Positions 7,945-14,777 of a DNA stretch of 27,464 nt are shown here, one piece after another. The notes under the pieces were generated by a model. The model was given only the letters and a program-made list of their open reading frames with translations. It made no database searches and had not been told where the DNA came from. The translations under genes and the position numbers were made by a program. Position 1 is the stretch's first letter, and the number at the start of each line of letters is the position of its first letter. This DNA is from CAZHDI01 sp964531285. Its GTDB lineage: Bacteria > Pseudomonadota > Alphaproteobacteria > JAJFIK01. Location of the stretch: positions 1 to 27,464 of the forward strand of contig CAZHDI010000042.1 in assembly GCA_964531285.1 (NCBI GenBank), given 5' to 3'.

Positions 7945-10140
7945 ATGGCCAGGACTGACGGAACCGCCGGCGATTTCGGCCTGCCGATGAGCAGGCCCCA
8001 GATTTTCATCATCCGCATGGTGCTGTTCCTGCTGCTGGTGGTGCTGGTGGGCGTGCTGCTCTTTACGCCGCTCGTCCAGGCATTCATGGGCAATCTGTTC
8101 ATCAACGCGCTGATCCTCGCGGTTCTGCTGTTCGGCATCGCCTTCTGCATCACCCGGGTCATGGCGCTGTGGCCGGAGGTCTCGTGGGTCAACGCGTTCC
8201 GGCGCGGCGATCCGGGCCTGGATGTGCCCCGCCGCACCGCGCTCCTGGCACCGGTGGCGGCCCTGTTGCGCGACCGGGACGGCCCGCTCGTCCTGACCCA
8301 GAACACCAGCCGCGCCATTCTGGATTCCATCGCCGCCCGCCTGGATGAATCCCGCGAGACCACCCGCTATCTCGGCAATCTGCTGATCTTTCTGGGCATC
8401 CTCGGCACCTTCTGGGGCCTCGTGCAGTCGGTCGGATCGGTCAAGGATGTGGTCGACAGCCTGTCCGTGGGCGGTTCATCGGCGGAGATGGCGTTCGAGG
8501 ATTTGCAATCGGGCCTGTCCGGCCCGCTCGGCGGCCTTGCCACGGCGGTATCGTCATCGCTGTTCGGGATTGCGGGGAGCCTGATCGTCAGCTTTCTGGG
8601 CCTTCAGGCGGCTCAGGCGCAAAACCGGTTCTACACGGATTTCGAGGACTGGCTCAGCTCGATCACCCAGATCGAACCGGGCTACAGCGCCCAGCCCGCG
8701 CAGCCGATCCAGGCGGCCGCATCGTTCGGCGGCGCGGATCAGGTGTTCGCCGCGATCCAGGCCAGCGTCGATAATGTGGAAGCCTTGCGCGACACGATCA
8801 TCCGCAGCGAGGAGAACCGCCGCCAGACCGAGGAATGGCTGATCCAGACCACGCAGAATTTGAGCGAGATGGATCAGGTGATCCGGGCCCAGCACGATCT
8901 GCTGGGCGGGATCGCGACCCTGGCCCAGGATGCAGCGCAATCGGCCCAGGTCAACCGCGAGGAGAACCTTGCCCTCTTGCGCAGGCTCGACGCCAGCCTT
9001 CAGCACCTTGCGGCCCAGGGGCGTGTGCCGAGTGCACCGTCCGCGGACGGATCGCCCGCCCCGGCCATGAGCCCGGATACGGCCCCGACCCTGCTGGCCA
9101 TCCGCGATCTCACCCAGCGCCTCCTGGCCGCGACGGAGGCCCGCAACAGCGGCGAGGATATCGCGCTCCTGAAAGCGATCCATGACGCGGTATCCCGGCA
9201 AACCGTCACCGCGCCCGCACCACCGGCCCAGACCGGGGCGGCCCAGNNNNNNNNNNNNNNNNNNNNNNNNNNNNNNNNNNNNNNNNNNNNNNNNNNNNNN
9301 NNNNNNNNNNNNNNNNNNNNNNNNNNNNNNNNNNNNNNNNNNNNNNCCGGCGCGGCATCGGGCACCGCCGCCGGCGCTTCGGATCTGGCCCCCATCGAAC
9401 AACGCCTGGCGCAACTGGTCAGCCTGACCCAGCAGTCGGACGAGCGCATCGGCAAGGCGCTGATCTCCATGCGCGACATCGCGGCCCGCCAGCTTCAATA
9501 CACCGAGCGGGGCACGGACGATCAGTCGCTCGCGACGCTCCATCAGATCGCCGATACCGCGAGCCGCCTGCTCATGGTCACCCAGTCCGGGAGCGGCGCG
9601 CCCGCGCCGGCGTCCCAGCCGGGCGCGCCAGCCACGCCGCCCGCCCCGGCGCCGCTGCCCATGGACATGTCGGTGTTCCGTGTCTTGAGCGACCGGCTCG
9701 GCGCGCTGACCCAGAAGCTGGAGACCGCCTTGGCTCAGCGGGCACTGGCCCCGGCACCGGCCGCGCCGTCCCCTGCGACGGGGGCTCAGAGCAGTGAAGA
9801 GGCCACCGCCATCCTGCGCAATATCGAACGGACCGCCGAACGCCTCCTCCACTCCGCCGAGGGCTCCGGCGAGAGCGGCAATATGCGGCTGGTGCAGGCC
9901 ATCGGTCAGCATACCCAGGAACTGGTGCAGCATGCGCGCGGCTCGGCCGACCGCGAGATCCTGGAAACCTTGCGCGCGATCAGCCAGATCGCCCATTCCT
10001 TGCGCGAGAGCAGCGAAGAAGGCCGCCATGATCTGGTTCAGGAACTGCGCTCGGAGATGAAGATCCTGACCAAGACCATCGCCGCGCTGATCATCGAAAG
10101 CCGGCGGGGCGAGGCGCCGCGCCAGCGCCCCGAGGCGTAA
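7945..10140 (+). CDS. MotA/TolQ/ExbB-family protein with long repeat tail
   Basis: Probable inner-membrane ion-channel subunit. Predicted membrane helices are at about residues 20-45, 51-70, 142-165 and 195-221. The last two, LGILGTFWGLVQSV and GLATAVSSSLFGIAGSLIV, are the MotA/ExbB signature. The core, including QAQNRFYTDFEDWLSS, resembles an alphaproteobacterial ExbB-like family I recall as about 250-330 residues. Here it continues for some 490 more residues: helical, probably coiled-coil segments separated by Pro/Ala linkers. A motif of the form xLxxIxxxTxRLLxxT recurs at about 381-397, 530-546, 622-638 and, more weakly, 674-690. A 100-N gap interrupts the tail (residues 435-468); the frame is the same on both sides if the gap is 3n+1 bases. 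GAGG at 7937-7940 supports ATG 7945. The next gene starts four bases after the stop. Not a flagellar MotA: no flagellar genes are present. Confidence 0.85.
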   Translation: MARTDGTAGDFGLPMSRPQIFIIRMVLFLLLVVLVGVLLFTPLVQAFMGNLFINALILAVLLFGIAFCITRVMALWPEVSWVNAFRRGDPGLDVPRRTALLAPVAALLRDRDGPLVLTQNTSRAILDSIAARLDESRETTRYLGNLLIFLGILGTFWGLVQSVGSVKDVVDSLSVGGSSAEMAFEDLQSGLSGPLGGLATAVSSSLFGIAGSLIVSFLGLQAAQAQNRFYTDFEDWLSSITQIEPGYSAQPAQPIQAAASFGGADQVFAAIQASVDNVEALRDTIIRSEENRRQTEEWLIQTTQNLSEMDQVIRAQHDLLGGIATLAQDAAQSAQVNREENLALLRRLDASLQHLAAQGRVPSAPSADGSPAPAMSPDTAPTLLAIRDLTQRLLAATEARNSGEDIALLKAIHDAVSRQTVTAPAPPAQTGAAQXXXXXXXXXXXXXXXXXXXXXXXXXXXXXXXXXXGAASGTAAGASDLAPIEQRLAQLVSLTQQSDERIGKALISMRDIAARQLQYTERGTDDQSLATLHQIADTASRLLMVTQSGSGAPAPASQPGAPATPPAPAPLPMDMSVFRVLSDRLGALTQKLETALAQRALAPAPAAPSPATGAQSSEEATAILRNIERTAERLLHSAEGSGESGNMRLVQAIGQHTQELVQHARGSADREILETLRAISQIAHSLRESSEEGRHDLVQELRSEMKILTKTIAALIIESRRGEAPRQRPEA
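9247..9346. other. Assembly gap of 100 Ns
   Basis: A round 100-base run of N, the conventional placeholder for a gap of unknown size. It lies in the tail of the ExbB-like gene, between two Ala/Pro/Gly-rich linkers (TAPAPPAQTG before, GAASGTAAG after). Low-complexity or repeated sequence probably broke the assembly, so the true protein may be longer or shorter than drawn. Confidence 0.97.
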
Positions 10141-10144
10141 ACCC

Positions 10145-11164
10145 ATGAGATCCCGTTCGCTGCGCGCCCGCGACACCACGGCGGATTACTGGCCCGGCTT
10201 TGTGGACGCTCTGGCCGCGCTCGTCATGGTGTTCATGCTGCTGATGACCATCTTCCTCCTGGCCAAGGCCGTCCAGGATCAGGTGGCCGGTACGCTCGAC
10301 GTGTCCAATCAGCGCCTGCGCGATCAGATCGCCGAGTTGAGCGAGCTTCTGGATCTCGAGCGCCGCGAAACCCGCCGGCTGGACGATGCCAATGCCGAAC
10401 TGATGGCCACACTTCAGACCTATGAGGAGTTGCAGGCCGCCCGCGATAGCGCGGCGGGTACCGGCACCGGGCTGGACGGCGCGGCCTCGGCGGCCCTGAC
10501 CCGCGAGGTCGAGGAGCAGAAACGCCTGTCGGCGGCGGCCCAGGCCCAGGTCGAACTTTTGAACCGCCAGATCGAGGCGCTCCGTAAGCAGATCGGCAGC
10601 CTTCAGGCCGCGCTCGACGCCGCCGAGGAATCAGACCGCGAAAACAAGGCGACCATTGCCGATCTGGGCCGCCGTCTCAATGCCGCCCTCGCCCGCAAGG
10701 TTCAGGAACTCGCGCGCTACCGTTCGGAGTTTTTCCAGCAACTGTCCACCATCATCGGCGACCGGGACAATATCCGCGTCGTGGGCGACCGGTTCGTCTT
10801 CCAGTCCGAGGTGCTGTTCGATTCCGGCACGGCCGATGTAAACCCGGCCGGGCGCGATCAATTGCGCAAACTCGCCGGCGCCCTGCGCCAATTGGACGAA
10901 GAGATCCCCGCCTCGGTGAACTGGATCCTGCGGGTCGATGGGCATACGGATGAACGCCCCATCAGCACCGCCCGGTTCCCGTCCAACTGGCATCTGTCGG
11001 CGGCGCGCGCGATTTCGGTGGTGGACTTCCTGCGCAGCGAAGGGGTCCCGGCGCGGCGTCTCGCCGCCACCGGCTTCGGCGAACACCAGCCACTCGAAAC
11101 CGGCAGCAGCCAGGACGCCTACCGGCGCAACCGGCGCATCGAATTGAAACTCACCGAGCGCTAA
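10145..11164 (+). CDS. MotB-like OmpA-domain peptidoglycan-binding protein
   Basis: Probable stator-type partner of the ExbB-like protein, 339 residues. The single membrane helix (about 16-42) carries an aspartate at its start (Asp21 in WPGFVDALAALVMVF), placed like the proton-binding Asp of MotB. A long coiled coil follows from about 50 to 200. The C-terminal OmpA domain (about 208-339) has the complete diaminopimelate-binding set: DGHTD with Asp269, NWHLSAARA with Arg288, and the closing NRRIELKL. It should anchor the complex to peptidoglycan from the periplasmic side. It resembles proteins annotated simply as peptidoglycan-binding protein in many alphaproteobacteria (recalled, not searched). 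The start is four bases after the ExbB-like stop, so the two are cotranslated. Gene function is unknown beyond this architecture. Confidence 0.9.
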   Translation: MRSRSLRARDTTADYWPGFVDALAALVMVFMLLMTIFLLAKAVQDQVAGTLDVSNQRLRDQIAELSELLDLERRETRRLDDANAELMATLQTYEELQAARDSAAGTGTGLDGAASAALTREVEEQKRLSAAAQAQVELLNRQIEALRKQIGSLQAALDAAEESDRENKATIADLGRRLNAALARKVQELARYRSEFFQQLSTIIGDRDNIRVVGDRFVFQSEVLFDSGTADVNPAGRDQLRKLAGALRQLDEEIPASVNWILRVDGHTDERPISTARFPSNWHLSAARAISVVDFLRSEGVPARRLAATGFGEHQPLETGSSQDAYRRNRRIELKLTER

Positions 11165-11166
11165 GA

Positions 11167-11185
11167 GCCCTTTTGGAAATAGGGC
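11167..11185. terminator. Weak hairpin between convergent genes
   Basis: Imperfect stem GCCCT-T-TT / AA-T-AGGGC around GGA, in the 22-bp gap between the OmpA-domain gene and the convergent lactonase gene. Position suits a bidirectional transcription end, but the stem is short, has one mismatch and lacks a long T-run. Confidence 0.3.
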
Positions 11186-11186
11186 A

Positions 11187-12299
11187 TCACCGGCCCGCTC
11201 CCCCTCCCGGCCGGCCGCAGATGAGGATCTTGTCTTCAAAGACCGATCCGACGACGAAGCGGTCCCCCGCCGGCACCGCGACCGAACCGCCCGACAGGTC
11301 GCTGCCATGGGTCAGATAAACAGTCTCGACCGTATGGGCGCCCTTGTCTGGATCGAGAGCAACGGTGAGCACCCGGGTCGGTGAGGGTGCAGCCGGATCC
11401 TGGGCATGCTGAAGAAATTTCAGCAGATTGGGATGACTGGTGATCCAAAGAGTCCCGTCCTCGGCCACCGCGATATTGTCCGGTCCCGGACCGACCCAGA
11501 GCCGGCCGTGATCGACCGGCCGTAAGGCAAGCGCACCGGTTTCGGTGTCGCGGTCGTATATCCGCAGGATGCCGTCGGTCGTCTCGGTTACATAGAGTTC
11601 CGAACCGTCCGCGTTGATATTGATCCCGTTAGCGTAGGTGAGCCCGTCTGCGGCGATCGTGCCGGTCGTACCGTCGAAATAGACCACATCGGTCCCGTTC
11701 AGCCGCAACACGTCTTCCACGCCGCGCAGCAGGTCCGCGCCGAATCCGTAGCGGTGATCATTGGTGACATAAAACTGGCGAGGGCCCACGGCCACAAGAT
11801 CGTTCGGGGTGCGGATCAAGGGATCGGCGACCGTCTCCAGATGGGCAAGCCGCCCGTTCGGCCCGATCCGGAAGATCTCGACCGTATGCAGATCCTCATT
11901 CGGGTGGGAGATCGCAAACAGGCGCTTTTCGCTGCCGTCCGGCGCGGCCCAAAAACTGATCCCATGGGGCCGGAACGCCGGCGGGGCTTCTCCGGTCAGC
12001 GGGGTCAGACCATTGTCCGGATCATCGGGGCGAAAGGCATAAAGATCGCCGCGCAGGCCGGTATCCCCCGCCGCGACGGCCCGCCGGTCGGTCGCCGAGA
12101 CATAGAGCCAGCCCGTCTCCCGGTCGATGGCGATATCCTCCGCCCCCGCCGGCGCCCCTATCGGACGGCACAGGCCCGCCCCGACTTCGGCGGCCTCGGT
12201 GAAAACACCGGCATTGGTCAAAAAACGGATGGCCATGACGGCCGCCGCGATGAGGACCAAAGCCGTCAGACCGAGGATGATCTCCAGAACCCGTGGCAT
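11187..12299 (-). CDS. Paraoxonase-like calcium lactonase/arylesterase
   Basis: Six-bladed beta-propeller hydrolase of the PON (serum paraoxonase) family, 370 residues against 355 in human PON1. An uncleaved N-terminal hydrophobic anchor (about 4-26) puts the propeller in the periplasm. The PON1 active-site residues can be matched by motif: Glu54 and Asp55 (GAEDIAID), His112 (PHGISFW), His132 (ISHPNEDLHTVEIF), Asn166 and Asp167 (TPNDLVAVG), Asn224 (YANGININ), Asp274 and Asn275 (GPDNIAV). Both disulfide cysteines also have counterparts (GLCRP near residue 44; ILICG near the end). Known relatives hydrolyse lactones, including acyl-homoserine lactones, and aryl esters. ATG 12299 has a GGGGGGA ribosome site six bases upstream. 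It follows the ABC exporter gene by 21 bases on the same strand. The true substrate is not known. Confidence 0.9.
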   Translation of the reverse strand: MPRVLEIILGLTALVLIAAAVMAIRFLTNAGVFTEAAEVGAGLCRPIGAPAGAEDIAIDRETGWLYVSATDRRAVAAGDTGLRGDLYAFRPDDPDNGLTPLTGEAPPAFRPHGISFWAAPDGSEKRLFAISHPNEDLHTVEIFRIGPNGRLAHLETVADPLIRTPNDLVAVGPRQFYVTNDHRYGFGADLLRGVEDVLRLNGTDVVYFDGTTGTIAADGLTYANGININADGSELYVTETTDGILRIYDRDTETGALALRPVDHGRLWVGPGPDNIAVAEDGTLWITSHPNLLKFLQHAQDPAAPSPTRVLTVALDPDKGAHTVETVYLTHGSDLSGGSVAVPAGDRFVVGSVFEDKILICGRPGGGAGR

Positions 12300-12320
12300 A
12301 GTGCGTCCCCCCAATCTGGA

Positions 12321-14150
12321 TTAAGCGGCGCTGTCGGTTCGGAACTGCAGGGCCGCGAGCCGGGCATAGAGCCCGCCTTCGCCGATAAGCGCGTCATGGG
12401 TGCCTTGGGCGATCACCCGGCCCTCGTCCATCACCACAATGCGGTCAACCTTTTGCACCGTCGCCAGGCGATGGGCAATGACCAGAGTTGTGCGCCCGAC
12501 CATGACCTGCTCAAGCGCCTGTTGGACGAGGTGCTCGCTTTCCGCATCGAGGGCGCTGGTCGCCTCGTCGAGCAGCAGGATCGGCGTGTCCCGCAGGACC
12601 GCCCGGGCGATGGCGATCCGCTGGCGCTGGCCGCCCGACAACGTCAGACCGCGCTCGCCCAGTTCGGTGTCATAGCCGTTCGGCAGGGCCCGGATGAACT
12701 CATGGGCTTGGGCAGCCTTGGCCGCCGCGACGATCTCCTCGTCGCCCGCCTCGGGCCGGCCATAGCGGATGTTTTCCCAGGCACTGGCCCCAAACACCAC
12801 GGGATCCTGGGGCACGACCGCGATGCGCTTGCGCAGATCAGACGGATCGACCCCGTCGACCGGGCAATCATCCACCAGCACCCGGCCCTCCTGAACATCG
12901 TAGAACCGCTGTAAGAGTTGAAACACGGTGGTCTTTCCGGCGCCGGACGGTCCCACCAGGGCAACCGTCTCCCCAGGCGCAACATCGAGCGAAAAGCCAT
13001 CGAGCGCCGGCGTGTCGGGGCGCGTGGGATACCGGAAGGTCACGGCATCGAAGCGCACCGCGCCGCGCGCAGGAACGGGCATCGCCAGGGGATGGGCCGG
13101 CGGGGCAATGTCCGGTTTGACCGACAGGAGTTCCGACAGGCGTTCCGACGCGCCCGCGGCCCGCATCAGATCGCCCCAGACTTCCGACAGCGCGCCGACC
13201 GCGCCGCCGAGCAGCACCGCATAGAGCATGAACTGAATCAGCTCACCGCCGCTCATGGAGCCGTCGATGACCGAGCGCGCGCCCGACCACAGCACCCCGA
13301 CAATCGACGCAAAGACCATGAAGATCCCGGCCACGGTCAATCCGGAGCGCATGGCGATACGCCGGACCGCCACGCGGAACGCGGTCTCGGCCGTCTCGGA
13401 AAAGCGGGCCCGGTCATAGGGCTCATGGGTGAACGCCTGCACCGTCTGAATCGCTCCAAGACTCTCGGAGGCCAGCGTGGAGGTGTCCGCCACGCGGTCC
13501 TGACTGCTGCGCGACAGCCGGCGCACCGAGCGGCCGAACAGGATCAGCGGCACGATCACGAGCGGCGTGGCCAGGAGCACCATGCCGGCAAGGCGCGGGC
13601 TGGTGTAGATGAGCAGACCGAAACTGCCGATCAGGGTCACCAGATTACGCAGCGCGATCGACACGCTGGAGCCGACGATGGTTTGGATGAGTGTGGTGTC
13701 GGTGGTCAGCCGGGAAAGCACCTCGCCGGTGCGGGTGATCTCGAAAAACGACGGCGACAGAGCGGTGACATGGTCGTAGACCGCCTTGCGCAGGTCGGCG
13801 ACGACCCGCTCGCCGATCCAACTCACCATGAAGAACCGCGCCGCCGAACTCATCGCCAGAAAGCCGGCGCCCCCGAGGATCAGCACAAAGGCCTGGTCGA
13901 TCCGGTCGGCGGTCTCGCGCGAGAACCCGATATCGATCATGTAGCGGATGGCCAGCGGCATGACGAGCGTCGCTCCGGCGGCGCAGAGCAGCGTGATCAG
14001 GGCCGCGCTCAGGGCCCAGGGATAGCGGGCGACGAACGGGACCAGACGGGCGAGCGGGCGCAGATCGCGCTGCCCGGGGCGCTTGGCGGCCTCATGCTCG
14101 AGCGCCGATGCGATCACGCCGCTGCGGTCGGCCGCCGATGTCTCATTCAC
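12321..14150 (-). CDS. ABC exporter, fused permease and ATPase
   Basis: Half-transporter of the MsbA/multidrug type that works as a homodimer in the inner membrane, 609 residues. The N-terminal six-helix domain begins around residue 40 (LVPFVARYPWALSAALI). The C-terminal ATPase domain has Walker A GPSGAGKTT, Q-loop VPQDP, signature LSGGQRQRIAIARA, Walker B ILLLDEATSALD and H-loop IAHRLAT. The start is taken as GTG 14150 (VNETSAADR) because GAGGAG lies about eight bases upstream; an upstream frame to 14261 has no ribosome site and no family similarity. Substrate is not evident: lipid or drug efflux are both seen in this group. The paraoxonase-like gene follows closely and may share the transcript. 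rpmE is divergent, a neighbourhood I recall in other alphaproteobacteria. Confidence 0.93.
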   Translation of the reverse strand: MNETSAADRSGVIASALEHEAAKRPGQRDLRPLARLVPFVARYPWALSAALITLLCAAGATLVMPLAIRYMIDIGFSRETADRIDQAFVLILGGAGFLAMSSAARFFMVSWIGERVVADLRKAVYDHVTALSPSFFEITRTGEVLSRLTTDTTLIQTIVGSSVSIALRNLVTLIGSFGLLIYTSPRLAGMVLLATPLVIVPLILFGRSVRRLSRSSQDRVADTSTLASESLGAIQTVQAFTHEPYDRARFSETAETAFRVAVRRIAMRSGLTVAGIFMVFASIVGVLWSGARSVIDGSMSGGELIQFMLYAVLLGGAVGALSEVWGDLMRAAGASERLSELLSVKPDIAPPAHPLAMPVPARGAVRFDAVTFRYPTRPDTPALDGFSLDVAPGETVALVGPSGAGKTTVFQLLQRFYDVQEGRVLVDDCPVDGVDPSDLRKRIAVVPQDPVVFGASAWENIRYGRPEAGDEEIVAAAKAAQAHEFIRALPNGYDTELGERGLTLSGGQRQRIAIARAVLRDTPILLLDEATSALDAESEHLVQQALEQVMVGRTTLVIAHRLATVQKVDRIVVMDEGRVIAQGTHDALIGEGGLYARLAALQFRTDSAA

Positions 14151-14263
14151 AGGTTTCGCTCCTCGCCCCGATATCCGATGGTTCTCGTCCTGGCTCGTCG
14201 GGAAGATAGGCGATCGACCCGGCGCCCGCCAACCGGCCTCGTGCCGCGATCCGGACGGCACCC

Positions 14264-14292
14264 TTGAATTCCGGCCGCCGCGGCGGTATACA
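14264..14292 (+). promoter_or_regulatory. Probable rpmE sigma-70 promoter with palindromic spacer
   Basis: TTGAAT (14264-14269), a 17-bp spacer and TATACA (14287-14292) give four of six matches in each box. Transcription would begin near 14299, about 145 bases before rpmE. The spacer contains the perfect 12-bp palindrome CCGCCGCGGCGG (14275-14286), which could bind a regulator but could also be chance in GC-rich DNA. Confidence 0.55.
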
Positions 14293-14395
14293 CCCGCTTT
14301 CCGCGCGCACCCGAGGCGATGGCGGCCGGCCCCGCTGGCCCAGTGTCTGCGCTTTGAGTGCGCGCGCGCCCCATTCTAATGATCAACGCCGCCTT

Positions 14396-14415
14396 GGGCC
14401 GGACCTGCCCGGCCC
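14396..14415 (+). promoter_or_regulatory. Hairpin in the rpmE leader
   Basis: Perfect 7-bp stem GGGCCGG / CCGGCCC around ACCTGC, ending 28 bases before the rpmE start codon and inside the predicted leader RNA. Ribosomal protein leaders often bind their own product, and L31 leaders are known in other bacterial groups. A link here is inference. Confidence 0.45.
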
Positions 14416-14443
14416 GGCCTGTGCGAGCGAAGCGAGACGCGCC

Positions 14444-14665
14444 ATGAAGAAAGATATTCATCCCGATTATCACATGATCACCGTGGTCATGACCGACGGG
14501 ACCACCTTCCAGACCCGCTCGACCTACGGCGCGGAAGGCGACACGCTCCAGCTCGACATCGATCCGCTGACCCATCCCGCTTACACCGGCGGCAATCAGA
14601 CCCTGCTGGACCGGGGCGGGCGCGTCAGCCGATTCAAGGACAAGTTCAAGGGTTTCGTGAAGTAA
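14444..14665 (+). CDS. rpmE: 50S ribosomal protein L31
   Basis: Small protein of the large ribosomal subunit, part of the contact with the small subunit, 73 residues. It begins MKKDIHPDYHMITVVMTDG and ends SRFKDKFKGFVK, the usual alphaproteobacterial form. No cysteines are present, so this is the zinc-independent type lacking the CxxC zinc ribbon. The start is ATG 14444; an upstream in-frame extension to 14264 would run through the promoter and leader hairpin and has no similarity. The ribosome-binding sequence is weak (AGCGAG). It is divergent from the ABC exporter, and the genes share a 293-bp intergenic region. Confidence 0.97.
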   Translation: MKKDIHPDYHMITVVMTDGTTFQTRSTYGAEGDTLQLDIDPLTHPAYTGGNQTLLDRGGRVSRFKDKFKGFVK

Positions 14666-14672
14666 GCGATCC

Positions 14673-14684
14673 GTCCGCGCGGAC
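14673..14684 (+). terminator. Palindrome after rpmE
   Basis: Perfect 12-bp palindrome GTCCGCGCGGAC eight bases after the rpmE stop codon. It may form a small hairpin and help end transcription. A short T-rich patch (CTTTTTC) follows only about 20 bases later, so it is not a canonical terminator. Confidence 0.3.
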
Positions 14685-14777
14685 CATCACCGCCACTTCA
14701 CCGTCTTTTTCATTCTCGCTCAGGCCCTTCCCCGTTAGCATGCCGGCGCAAACCGGTGTCTGAGGGAGGGGCATGCC

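Noticed and set aside
9247..9346. Frameshift or broken gene at the N run
   Set aside because: Both sides code in the same frame with matching helical and linker composition, so the gene is probably whole and only unsequenced here.
7945..11164. Zorya anti-phage system (ZorA/ZorB)
   Set aside because: The MotA-like protein with a long tail and the MotB-like protein fit the ZorAB outline, but no ZorC, ZorD or ZorE-like gene is near. The surroundings are housekeeping genes, and the core sequences look like the common alphaproteobacterial ExbB-like/peptidoglycan-binding pair.
7945..11164. Flagellar motor stator motA/motB
   Set aside because: The OmpA-domain partner and membrane aspartate are similar, but no flagellar gene is in the window and the channel protein lacks the size and pattern of flagellar MotA.
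12918..14267. 449-codon plus-strand open frame opposite the ABC exporter
   Set aside because: Shadow frame, rich in Arg, His and Gln without recognisable motifs; the minus strand encodes intact Walker and signature motifs.
14444..14665. Defective L31 because the CxxC zinc motif is missing
   Set aside because: The cysteine-free form is a normal type of L31, common in alphaproteobacteria.
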